This document shows, piece after piece, positions 18,067 to 26,338 of a DNA stretch of 34,683 bases; the first letter of the stretch is position 1, and each line of letters starts with the position of its first letter. The stretch is taken from assembly GCA_018647605.1 (NCBI GenBank), contig JABGSU010000158.1:1-34683 (forward strand), written 5' to 3'. The position numbers were made by a program, and so were the translations under genes. Source of the DNA: Flavobacteriaceae bacterium. GTDB lineage: Bacteria; Bacteroidota; Bacteroidia; Flavobacteriales; Flavobacteriaceae. The notes under the pieces are model-generated. The model made no database searches. It was not told the DNA's origin and was given only the letters and a program-made list of their open reading frames with translations.

Positions 18067-18540
18067 CTAAAGACCAATCATTTTCAAAGCAGTAACAGCT
18101 GCCTCAACTCCTTTATTCCCTTTATCACCTCCGCTCCTGGCCTTGGATTGTTTAATCGTATCATCGGTTAAAACACAGAAAACAACGGGGGCTTTTCCAT
18201 TGAGATTCAGGTCTTTGATTCCTTGGGCTACAGCATTAGAAATAAATTCAAAATGTCGGGTCTCTCCTTGAATCACACAACCGATCGCAATGATAGCATC
18301 AAAATTCATTTGCTGCGCCCTTTGGGCACCATAAATCAACTCAAAACTCCCAGGCACCTTAATTCTTTCAATATTATTTTCAGAAACATTGTGATGGGTC
18401 AGGGTATTTTTGGCCCCTTGAAAAAGTGCATTGGTGACCACTTCATTCCATTCGGATACCACCAAGGCAATACGAAAGTTTTTTCCGTTGGGTACTTTTG
18501 TATGATCGTATTGTGATAGACTGTGATCAGCAGTAGCCAT
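18067..18540 (-). CDS. ribH: 6,7-dimethyl-8-ribityllumazine synthase
   Basis: FRIALVVSEWNEVVTNALFQGA, VPGSFELIYGAQ, DAIIAIGCVIQGETRHFEFISNAVAQGI, PVVFCVLTDDTIKQ. Confidence 0.96.
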   Translation of the reverse strand: MATADHSLSQYDHTKVPNGKNFRIALVVSEWNEVVTNALFQGAKNTLTHHNVSENNIERIKVPGSFELIYGAQRAQQMNFDAIIAIGCVIQGETRHFEFISNAVAQGIKDLNLNGKAPVVFCVLTDDTIKQSKARSGGDKGNKGVEAAVTALKMIGL

Positions 18541-19304
18541 TAATTGAGGTTTTCCAAACGACCTATCTGAACTTCTACCTTTCGGGCTTCTGCCGATTCA
18601 GGATAGTCGGATTGAATCCTTTTAAAATATCCTATTGCGGCTTTATTTTTTCCTAAAGAAGCTCCTAGCAATCCAGCTTTAAAAAGATATTTAGGTGCAC
18701 TGAAGGTGTTGTCACTGGCTTCCAAAGCTGCTACATAATAATCGTAAGCTTCTTGGGGTTGATCGATTTCAGCAAATGCATCTCCGATAGCGCCTTTTGC
18801 CAAAGCCTTTAACATAACATCATCGGTATCAAATTGATCTAGGTAAGCTATCGCATTGACATAATCCCCCAAATTGAGGTATGCCATACCAGCGCTGTAA
18901 GTAGCCAGTTTGGCAGCAGGAGTTCCTGCATAGTTGTCAATGATATCCAAGAAGCCATATTTTCCTTCTCCTCCGTTTAGGGCTCTTCTAAAAAGGGAAT
19001 CCGATTCCTGCCCATTAACGGCCAACTCAAAGTAATACTGTGCTTGACTCAATTCACTAACAGCTTCTGTTTTCTTCGGTTCGAATATGTAATTCTGATA
19101 CCCCAAATAGGATAATACCGACAAAGCGATAAGCCCAACAGCTGTTAAAATAAAATTTTGATATCTAGAAATCCACTCCTCTGTTCGCGAAGCAGTACTA
19201 TCTAATGTTTCAAAAACCTCTGCCGTTGTACTTTCCATTTCCACCTTATCATTGGTATCGGTTGGAATCGACTTTTTATAACCTCTCTTTTTGTAGGTTG
19301 CCAT
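18540..19304 (-). CDS. TPR-containing membrane-anchored protein (YfgM/BamD-like arrangement)
   Basis: Cytoplasmic N-tail MATYKKRGYKKS, one TM (FILTAVGLIALSVLSYLGY), then TPR-like repeats. Start refined from 19325 because the -7 box covers 19323-19330. Confidence 0.8.
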   Translation of the reverse strand: MATYKKRGYKKSIPTDTNDKVEMESTTAEVFETLDSTASRTEEWISRYQNFILTAVGLIALSVLSYLGYQNYIFEPKKTEAVSELSQAQYYFELAVNGQESDSLFRRALNGGEGKYGFLDIIDNYAGTPAAKLATYSAGMAYLNLGDYVNAIAYLDQFDTDDVMLKALAKGAIGDAFAEIDQPQEAYDYYVAALEASDNTFSAPKYLFKAGLLGASLGKNKAAIGYFKRIQSDYPESAEARKVEVQIGRLENLN

Positions 19305-19322
19305 CTGTGAATTTTTAGTCAT

Positions 19323-19355
19323 CAAAATTAACCTTTTTTAGACCAAAACCAAAAA
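19323..19355 (-). promoter_or_regulatory. Bacteroidetes-type promoter for the TPR-ribH-…-mutL operon
   Basis: On the - strand: TTTTTG (19355-19350) - N19 - TAATTTTG (19330-19323), matching TTTG-N19-21-TAnnTTTG. Confidence 0.7.
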
Positions 19356-19397
19356 CTGATTGAATATTGAAAAATACGAAACAAAATAAATTTAAAT

Positions 19398-19430
19398 TTT
19401 GTTTTACCTTTCTGAACCAAACTATATTTG
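19398..19430 (+). promoter_or_regulatory. Bacteroidetes-type promoter for recF
   Basis: TTTG (19398-19401) - N21 - TATATTTG (19423-19430), 5 nt before ATG at 19436. Confidence 0.65.
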
Positions 19431-19435
19431 CATTC

Positions 19436-20518
19436 ATGTTTTTAAAACAATTGAACTTAACCCATTATAAGAATTTGGAAGCCTCTCAATTCCATTTTCA
19501 GGCCCCTATCAATTGTTTTATTGGCAATAATGGTATTGGAAAATCAAATGTTTTGGACAGTATTTATCATCTGGCCTTTACCAAAAGCTACTTCAATCCA
19601 TCAAGTGTCCAAAACATCCAGTTTGGGAAAGAGTTTTTTTTAATCGAAGGAAAGTTTGAAAAAGACGGCAAAGAGGAAAAAATTAATTGTAGCCTTAAAA
19701 AGGGGCAAAAAAAAACTGTTAAAAGAAACGGGAAGGTTTATACCAAAATTGCAGATCATATTGGACTCATCCCATTGGTAATTGTCTCTCCAGCAGATCG
19801 GGATTTAATTATAGATGGGAGTAGCACTAGAAGAAAATTTATGGATGGTGTTATTGGACAAACCGACAAAACTTATCTTAAAAATTTATCGGACTACAAC
19901 AAAATTTTGGCGCAACGCAATGCCCTTCTAAAGTTTTTTGCACAAAATCGGACTTTTGATGCGGATACCTTAGACATATACAATCATCAGATGACCGAAT
20001 TGGCGCATCCTATCTTCGAAAAAAGAATGGCCTTCATGAAGGTGTTCCTGCCTATTTTCGCAAAAAGATACTACAGTATCAGTCAAGGAGCAGAAGAGGT
20101 TGACGTCCAGTATCAATCTGACTTAAGCGAAAAAAAATTATCCGATTTATTGGATCAAAACTTAGAGAAAGATAAAATACTTCAGTTCAGTTCGGTGGGT
20201 ATTCATAAAGACGATCTTAATTTGCTCATTTCAGGAATGCCCATCAAAAAATTTGGCAGTCAAGGACAACAAAAAACATTCTTGATTGCCCTTAAATTAG
20301 CACAGTTTGATTTCATTAAAGAAAAATCAGGAATGAACCCCATCGTCTTGTTAGACGACATATTCGATAAATTGGACCAAGATAGAGTAACGCAAACCAT
20401 ACAATTGTTTGATAATGAACGTCTTGGTCAAATTTTCATTTCTGACACCCATGAGGACAGAATCAAAGCAGCCTTGAAGAGGAGCTCCTCTGACTATGAA
20501 ATTTTTAACCTGAGTTAG
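19436..20518 (+). CDS. recF: DNA replication/repair protein RecF
   Basis: MFLKQLNLTHYKNLE…INCFIGNNGIGKSNVLDSIYHLAF, SPADRDLIIDGSSTRRKFMDGVI, GIHKDDLNLLISGMPIKKFGSQGQQKTFLIALKLAQ, PIVLLDDIFDKLDQDR. Confidence 0.96.
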   Translation: MFLKQLNLTHYKNLEASQFHFQAPINCFIGNNGIGKSNVLDSIYHLAFTKSYFNPSSVQNIQFGKEFFLIEGKFEKDGKEEKINCSLKKGQKKTVKRNGKVYTKIADHIGLIPLVIVSPADRDLIIDGSSTRRKFMDGVIGQTDKTYLKNLSDYNKILAQRNALLKFFAQNRTFDADTLDIYNHQMTELAHPIFEKRMAFMKVFLPIFAKRYYSISQGAEEVDVQYQSDLSEKKLSDLLDQNLEKDKILQFSSVGIHKDDLNLLISGMPIKKFGSQGQQKTFLIALKLAQFDFIKEKSGMNPIVLLDDIFDKLDQDRVTQTIQLFDNERLGQIFISDTHEDRIKAALKRSSSDYEIFNLS

Positions 20519-20521
20519 CCT

Positions 20522-20935
20522 ATGAATAGATTTATTGCTTTGCATTTACTATTGTTGTGCTTGGGGTGTGGAAATGAAATTATTCTTTCCGATCCCAACT
20601 TACTCAACGGTTATTGGAATATTGACTACATCTCCCACAAAAATGAAACTTTTCATCCCAAGGGGGCAGCAAAACTGTTAGATTATTATGAAATAAATGA
20701 TCGGCAAGGCGTAAGAAAAAAAGTTCAGCCCAGTTTAAATAATAAATTTCTGGTCACAGAAGATTTAAATTATTTTAAGGTTATTTTTGACCATAAGAGT
20801 TGTTATCTAGATTTTCAAACGACTTGGGATCAGTGGAAGGAAAAAATCGTTTTATTGAGCGAAGATAAACTGATTCTAGAACATCAAGAAAAGAGGTATC
20901 ACTATAAAAAATTTCAAATTGAATATTACCCATGA
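20522..20935 (+). CDS. Lipocalin-like lipoprotein of unknown function
   Basis: Lipobox CLGCG; …LNGYWNIDYISHKNETF…; small beta-rich protein. Confidence 0.55.
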   Translation: MNRFIALHLLLLCLGCGNEIILSDPNLLNGYWNIDYISHKNETFHPKGAAKLLDYYEINDRQGVRKKVQPSLNNKFLVTEDLNYFKVIFDHKSCYLDFQTTWDQWKEKIVLLSEDKLILEHQEKRYHYKKFQIEYYP

Positions 20936-21234
20936 AGTCCTCTAAAAGAAAATTTGAACCACAAAGCATCAGCAAGGTTTTAGGCGAAATCGTTCAGTCT
21001 AAAGCCCTCAATACAGGGATTACCAATGCCCGTGTCAATGAAATGTGGTATGAATTGATGGGATCACATATGTCCAATTATACTGAAAAAATCATACTCA
21101 GGGGAAACACCCTTTTTGTGTCACTTAACAATGCTGCCTTACGGGAGGAACTGGGTTATGGCAAAGAAAAGATCATGAAAATGATGAATGAACAATTGGG
21201 TAAGGAAATCATAGATAAGGTGGTACTACGCTAG
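20932..21234 (+). CDS. DUF721 / DciA-like protein
   Basis: [79 protein letters not shown]; located downstream of recF. Confidence 0.8.
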   Translation: MKSSKRKFEPQSISKVLGEIVQSKALNTGITNARVNEMWYELMGSHMSNYTEKIILRGNTLFVSLNNAALREELGYGKEKIMKMMNEQLGKEIIDKVVLR

Positions 21235-21650
21235 TAAATTTCTCTTCCGGAGAAATGAAAATCTCCCTCAATAGTGGCATTTTCATCACTATCTGAACCG
21301 TGAACTGCATTTTCTCCCATGGAAGTAGCAAATTGCTTGCGAAGGGTTCCCTCTGCTGCTTCTTCTGGATTGGTAGCACCAATCAATGTTCTAAAATCAT
21401 CAACAGCATTTTCTTTTTCGAGTATGGCAGCCACAATAGGCCCCCGACTCATAAAGGAAACCAACTCACCAAAAAACGGACGGTCTTTGTGCACCTCGTA
21501 AAACATTTCCGCATCTCTTTTGGACATTTGAGTCATTTTCATAGAGACAATTCTGAATCCTGAAGCGTTAATTTTATTAAGAATGGCACCCGTATGACCT
21601 TTTTCGACAGCATCGGGCTTGATCATTGTGAAAGTTCGATTGGTAGACAT
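21231..21650 (-). CDS. ndk: Nucleoside diphosphate kinase
   Basis: [84 protein letters not shown]. Confidence 0.96.
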   Translation of the reverse strand: MSTNRTFTMIKPDAVEKGHTGAILNKINASGFRIVSMKMTQMSKRDAEMFYEVHKDRPFFGELVSFMSRGPIVAAILEKENAVDDFRTLIGATNPEEAAEGTLRKQFATSMGENAVHGSDSDENATIEGDFHFSGREIY

Positions 21651-21668
21651 AGCTAGTTTTTTGTGAGG

Positions 21669-21676
21669 CAAATTTA
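21669..21676 (-). promoter_or_regulatory. Candidate -7 box for ndk (TAAATTTG on the - strand)
   Basis: Matches TAnnTTTG, 18 nt upstream of ATG 21650; no clear TTTG at -33. Confidence 0.4.
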
Positions 21677-21760
21677 TAAAAAATGTATTCGTTAGCGATT
21701 CCCCAACCCTTTAAATAAATTTTTTATCGATGAGGTAAAAACATAAGAAGCAAATTTCGG

Positions 21761-21768
21761 TATCTTTG
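21761..21768 (+). promoter_or_regulatory. Candidate -7 box TATCTTTG for the DHH gene
   Basis: Matches TAnnTTTG, 5 nt before ATG 21774; -33 element not clear. Confidence 0.45.
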
Positions 21769-21773
21769 AATAC

Positions 21774-22787
21774 ATGAATAAACAATTACTTGAGTCATTT
21801 AAAACAGTACTAATTGTCCCAAAAAAAATAATCATCATTCCCCACAAAAATCCGGATGGTGATGCATTGGGAAGCAGTCTCGCTCTTCAATGTTTTTTGA
21901 GCAAAACAGGACATAATGTTCAGGTCATTTCGCCCAATGAATATCCCGAGTTTTTGAATTGGATGCCTGGACAAGATAATATCATCAAATTTTCTCAAGC
22001 CCCTGAGCAATCCACTCAGTTAATAAAAGCGGCTGATATTGTCTTTACCTTAGATTACAATCAGTTGAGCAGGATCGACGCAATGCAATCCATTGTTGCC
22101 GAAAGTAAGGCACAAAAGATAATGATTGACCATCACCAAAACCCAGGCGACTATGCCTTTATCACATACTCGGATGCTACAATTGGTTCAACCTGTGAAA
22201 TGGTTTTCGAACTTATTTACGCCATAGATTCCACTCAGCTGGATAAAGTCATAGCCACCTGCCTTTATACTGGAATCATGACCGACACTGGATCTTTTAG
22301 ATTCCAATCAACCACTGCCAGAACCCATCAAATTGTATCCCAACTCATCGAACAGGGTGCAGAACCCCATCTCATTCATCAAAACATCTATGATACCTAT
22401 TCATTCAATAGACTACAATTATTAGGAAATGCACTAAGTAATTTGAAAAAAATTGAGGGACTGCCAGTCGTTTACATTTCGCTTTCCCAAAAAGAATTGA
22501 ATCAGAACAAATTCAAAAAGGGCGACACCGAAGGCTTTATTAATTATGGACTTAGTTTATTGGGTATATCCTTGGCGGTCATCATGATTGAAAATGAAAC
22601 CGAAAAAATCATCAAGATGTCTTTTCGATCTAAAGGAACCTTTGATGTTAACCAATTTGCAAAAAAATATTTTGGTGGAGGTGGACACATCAATGCAGCA
22701 GGCGGGGTCTTGAGATCCTCACTAGACAAAACCATTGAACATTTTTTAAGCTCAATAGCTAAAGAAAAATCTCAATTTGATGATTAG
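21774..22787 (+). CDS. DHH/DHHA1 family phosphoesterase (nanoRNase/pAp phosphatase-like)
   Basis: IIPHKNPDGDALGSSLAL, MIDHHQNP, TDTGSFRFQSTT, GGGGHINAAGG. Confidence 0.92.
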   Translation: MNKQLLESFKTVLIVPKKIIIIPHKNPDGDALGSSLALQCFLSKTGHNVQVISPNEYPEFLNWMPGQDNIIKFSQAPEQSTQLIKAADIVFTLDYNQLSRIDAMQSIVAESKAQKIMIDHHQNPGDYAFITYSDATIGSTCEMVFELIYAIDSTQLDKVIATCLYTGIMTDTGSFRFQSTTARTHQIVSQLIEQGAEPHLIHQNIYDTYSFNRLQLLGNALSNLKKIEGLPVVYISLSQKELNQNKFKKGDTEGFINYGLSLLGISLAVIMIENETEKIIKMSFRSKGTFDVNQFAKKYFGGGGHINAAGGVLRSSLDKTIEHFLSSIAKEKSQFDD

Positions 22788-23316
22788 AACTCTTTTATTA
22801 TCCTCTTTCTTCATCAGTGTTTTGAGTTGTCAAAACCTCGAGCCTCGACGTCCCATCAACAAACAAAAGCAAGTTTTTCTCAAGGAATCTGCTAAAAGAA
22901 ACAAAAACATCATCGCCATTGAACAATCGTTATTTCAACAGGCCATCAAACAAGACAACAAACTTAGCTTCAATCCTACACCCCAAGGGTTTTGGTACGC
23001 TTATCAGAAAAAAAATAATACAAACAGGGTTCTACCCAAAAAGGGAGATCGCGTTACTTTCAAATACCGCATTGAAGACCTTAATGGGAATTTACTCTAT
23101 GATGAAAAAGAACTGGGAAATGTTACCTTTTTTATCGATCAAGAAGATTTGATCCCTGCCCTGAGAGAAGGGGTGAAATATTTACGTTCAGGCGAAATTG
23201 GTGTATTTCTCTTTCCTTCCTACCTTTGTTACGGTTATCAAGGAGATGGTGATAAAGTTGGAATCAATGAGCCCCTCCGCTTTACCATAGAACTTTTAAA
23301 TCTAGAAAAAAACTAA
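22780..23316 (+). CDS. gldI: Gliding-motility-associated FKBP-type peptidyl-prolyl isomerase lipoprotein
   Basis: Lipobox SVLSC; FKBP core GDRVTFKYRIEDLNGNLLYDEKELGNVTFFIDQEDLIPALREGVKYLRSGEIGVFLFPSYLCYGYQGDG; followed by another PPIase. Confidence 0.75.
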   Translation: MIRTLLLSSFFISVLSCQNLEPRRPINKQKQVFLKESAKRNKNIIAIEQSLFQQAIKQDNKLSFNPTPQGFWYAYQKKNNTNRVLPKKGDRVTFKYRIEDLNGNLLYDEKELGNVTFFIDQEDLIPALREGVKYLRSGEIGVFLFPSYLCYGYQGDGDKVGINEPLRFTIELLNLEKN

Positions 23317-23326
23317 ACCACTCAAA

Positions 23327-24406
23327 ATGAAAAAAATCAACTTACTACTAATCTTTTTTACAACACTAATTTTGGGTTGCGACCAGCAATATCCTGACTT
23401 GGACAATGGTCTGTATGCCAATGTTGAAACCAATAAAGGCGAAATCATGTTACAATTGGAGTTAGAAAAAACCCCAATTACAGTCGCCAATTTTATTTCT
23501 CTTGCTGAAGGTAATAATCCTAAAGTAGACGAAAAATTTTCAGGTAAAAAGTATTATGATGGATTAATCTTTCACCGAGTCATCCCAGATTTTATGATTC
23601 AAGGAGGTGATCCAATGGGGACAGGATCTGGTGGTCCGGGTTATGAGTTTGATGACGAATTTACAGATTTGACCCACAATGGTTCTGGAATACTTTCCAT
23701 GGCCAATGCAGGGCCTGGAAGCAATGGAAGCCAATTTTTTATCACCCATAAAGAAACCCCTTGGCTCAATGGAAAACACACCGTTTTTGGTAAAGTAGTC
23801 GATGGTCAAGCTTTATTGGACAGCATCGCACAAAATGACACCATCCAAAAAATATCCATCATCAGAAAAGGAAGTGATGCAAAACGATTTGATGCACCTA
23901 AAGTTTTTTCAAACTATTTCGAGGAAAAGGTAAAAAAGGACCGTGAAAAAGTAGAAAAAGAAGCGGCCATGATGAAGCTAAGTCAGGAAAAATTCAATAC
24001 CCAAAAAACAAAAGCCTCCACCACAGCATCAGGATTACAATATTTTATTAGTGAAAAAGGAGAGGGCCCTAAAGTGACCACCACCAATAAAGTAAGTGCC
24101 CATTATGCTGTATATTTTTCCGATGGCATACTACTTGAAACCAGTGATTTAGCAACCGCCGAAGCATTGGACAGAGTTGACCCCAGTCGAAAGGCCGCTG
24201 ACGCTTACCAGCCCATTACTGCTAACGTGAGTCCTGATGCGGCAATGATTGAAGGGTTTAAGGAAGGTTTAAGATTACTGAATGTCGGAGATAAAGCCAC
24301 TCTGTTCTTACCTTATCAACTGGCCTATGGTGAAAATGGCAATCAAGCAATCCCTCCGCGTTCAGATTTAATTTTTGAAGTTGAGATCATTGAATTGATC
24401 AAATAA
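23327..24406 (+). CDS. Cyclophilin-FKBP fusion peptidyl-prolyl isomerase lipoprotein
   Basis: Lipobox ILGC; cyclophilin GLIFHRVIPDFMIQGGDPMGTGSGGPGYEF…GSNGSQFFITHKETPWLNGKHTVFGKV; C-terminal FKBP VSAHYAVYFSDGILLETS…MIEGFKEGLRLLNVGDKATLFLPYQLAYGENGNQAIPPRSDLIFEVEII. Confidence 0.92.
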   Translation: MKKINLLLIFFTTLILGCDQQYPDLDNGLYANVETNKGEIMLQLELEKTPITVANFISLAEGNNPKVDEKFSGKKYYDGLIFHRVIPDFMIQGGDPMGTGSGGPGYEFDDEFTDLTHNGSGILSMANAGPGSNGSQFFITHKETPWLNGKHTVFGKVVDGQALLDSIAQNDTIQKISIIRKGSDAKRFDAPKVFSNYFEEKVKKDREKVEKEAAMMKLSQEKFNTQKTKASTTASGLQYFISEKGEGPKVTTTNKVSAHYAVYFSDGILLETSDLATAEALDRVDPSRKAADAYQPITANVSPDAAMIEGFKEGLRLLNVGDKATLFLPYQLAYGENGNQAIPPRSDLIFEVEIIELIK

Positions 24407-24431
24407 TACCATCCTGTGCGATGAAAAACCA

Positions 24432-25490
24432 ATGAGCAAAAAAACAACCACAATGGTTTGGTACTCTGCTGTCCCACTGTGGTTGTTGATTCGCTTTGCT
24501 CGCACTTATCCACAAGAAACTGAACAGTACTACAGTCGGTATTTTTACCCTCTTGTTTTCAATTTACACCAATTATTACTGGATTGGATTCCCTTATCCT
24601 TGGGAGATATACTCTACATAGTCCTATCCGGCTATCTTCTCAGAACAGTAACTAAAAAATTACCCTATTGGAAAGTCAAACCCATTAACATACTACTGGA
24701 TATAGGATCATTTGCAATTCTTACGGCTTGGGTATTCCACCTCAGTTGGGGATTCAATTACCACAGACTACCATTGAACGAACAATTGAATATATCTATT
24801 AAATATAGTAAGCAAGATCTAGAAAATGGGATTGATCAATTAATTAGAAAATCGAATCATTTACACCATCAACTAGTTACTTCAGATACTTTAGCGGTAA
24901 CATTTCCTTTTTCAAAAGATCAAGTTCTGGAAAAAATTAAACCCTACGATCCTCTGCTCCAAAAGATTATTTTGAATGCCACCCAAGTTAAAAAATCCCT
25001 CCTCAGTCTTCCACTCTCTTATATGGGTTATGCGGGCTACTTGAATCCGTTCACATTGGAATCTCAAGTGAATGCCAAAATACCGCTGTTGAGTTTGATT
25101 ACCACATCATTTCATGAGATGGCCCATCAATTGGGCTATGCCTCTGAAAAGGAAGCCAACTTCATTGCCTATCTATCTGCCATCAATTCCGATGACCCCT
25201 ATTTACAATATGCTGGATACACTTTTGCCTTTCGGTATTTCTACTCCGAACTTTACAAGTTGGATTCAGAGAAGGCAGTACGTAAGTTAAAAATGCTTCA
25301 CCCGGGCATCCTTAAAAATTTTAAGACCGTAAGTGACTTCTGGAAACAATACAAAAATCCCTTTGAAATTGTTTTCGATAAAGCCTATGATGGCTACCTC
25401 AAAGCCAATGGACAAACAAGCGGTATCAAAAGTTACAACGAAATGGTGGGTTTGGTCATCAACCATCATAAAAATCAAGGAGTGTTTTGA
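24432..25490 (+). CDS. DUF3810 membrane protein with HExxH metalloprotease-like motif
   Basis: Several N-terminal TM segments; TSFHEMAHQLGYASEKEANFIAYL (HEMAH at 25113-25127). Confidence 0.8.
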   Translation: MSKKTTTMVWYSAVPLWLLIRFARTYPQETEQYYSRYFYPLVFNLHQLLLDWIPLSLGDILYIVLSGYLLRTVTKKLPYWKVKPINILLDIGSFAILTAWVFHLSWGFNYHRLPLNEQLNISIKYSKQDLENGIDQLIRKSNHLHHQLVTSDTLAVTFPFSKDQVLEKIKPYDPLLQKIILNATQVKKSLLSLPLSYMGYAGYLNPFTLESQVNAKIPLLSLITTSFHEMAHQLGYASEKEANFIAYLSAINSDDPYLQYAGYTFAFRYFYSELYKLDSEKAVRKLKMLHPGILKNFKTVSDFWKQYKNPFEIVFDKAYDGYLKANGQTSGIKSYNEMVGLVINHHKNQGVF

Positions 25491-25512
25491 TATTGTTCTA
25501 TAAATTAGCCTG

Positions 25513-25520
25513 TAACTTTG
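25513..25520 (+). promoter_or_regulatory. Candidate -7 box TAACTTTG for the SpoU methyltransferase gene
   Basis: TAnnTTTG, 13 nt before the TTG start at 25534; TTTG at 25486-25489 and TTG at 25493-25495 upstream. Confidence 0.45.
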
Positions 25521-25533
25521 TAAAAAAATAGAT

Positions 25534-26304
25534 TTGAAATATATCAGTAGCACCCAAAACCCACTCATCAAAAAACTAAGCCTTTTGATGAGTAAATCCA
25601 GAGTGCGAAAAAAAGAAGGATGCTTTGTTGTAGCTGGAAAACGCGAACTGAATAGAGCTCTTGAAATGGACTATCAGATCGTTACCCTGTTTTACAGAGA
25701 AGGCCATGAGGAAGACTCTATTTATCAGGATTTGGGAGAAGCTTTTGAATTGAGCGCAAAACTTTTTGATCGTATCAGCATGCGTTCGGGTTCGGAGGAG
25801 ATCATTGCCATTCTTAAGGTCAAGAGTCATACGTTAGAGGAATTGTTTATTAGCAATCAAGATCGAGTTTTGGTGGTAGAGGCTCCCGAGAAACCTGGGA
25901 ATATTGGCGCGCTATTACGAACAGCAGCTGCTGCAAACTGGGAGGCTGTCATCATTGCTAACCCCAAAACGGATCTTTATCATCCCCAGATCATTCGAAA
26001 CAGCATGGGAGGTGTTTTTTCCATTCCCATTGCGGCAGATGATTCAGAAAAAGTCATTTCATTTTTAGAAAAAAATAATTTTAACATTACTGCAGCAGCG
26101 CTTCACAACGAAGCCAAACACTACAAAAGGGTCAAATATCAAAGACCTTTGGCCCTGGTTTTTGGAACGGAAGACAAAGGTCTTGATCCAATATGGTTTA
26201 AGAAAGTTCAGCAAATCGTAAAAATACCTGTGAAATTTCCCATTGATTCCCTCAATCTATCTGTTTCGGCAGGGATTTTGATGTATCACTGTGGAGAACA
26301 ATGA
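25534..26304 (+). CDS. TrmH/SpoU family RNA 2'-O-methyltransferase
   Basis: ISSTQNPLIKKLSLLMSKSRVRKKEGCFVVAGKRELNRAL; VVEAPEKPGNIGALLRTAAAANWEAVII; NSMGGVFSIPI; LVFGTEDKGLDPIW; IPIDSLNLSVSAGILMY-type C-terminus. Confidence 0.93.
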   Translation: MKYISSTQNPLIKKLSLLMSKSRVRKKEGCFVVAGKRELNRALEMDYQIVTLFYREGHEEDSIYQDLGEAFELSAKLFDRISMRSGSEEIIAILKVKSHTLEELFISNQDRVLVVEAPEKPGNIGALLRTAAAANWEAVIIANPKTDLYHPQIIRNSMGGVFSIPIAADDSEKVISFLEKNNFNITAAALHNEAKHYKRVKYQRPLALVFGTEDKGLDPIWFKKVQQIVKIPVKFPIDSLNLSVSAGILMYHCGEQ

Positions 26305-26305
26305 T

Positions 26306-26336
26306 TTTGTTGTATTAAAAGTTTCAAGTACCTTTA
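26306..26336 (+). promoter_or_regulatory. Candidate promoter for relA/spoT
   Basis: TTTG (26306-26309) - N19 - TACCTTTA (26329-26336), one mismatch to TAnnTTTG; 2 nt before ATG 26339. Confidence 0.45.
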
Positions 26337-26338
26337 GA

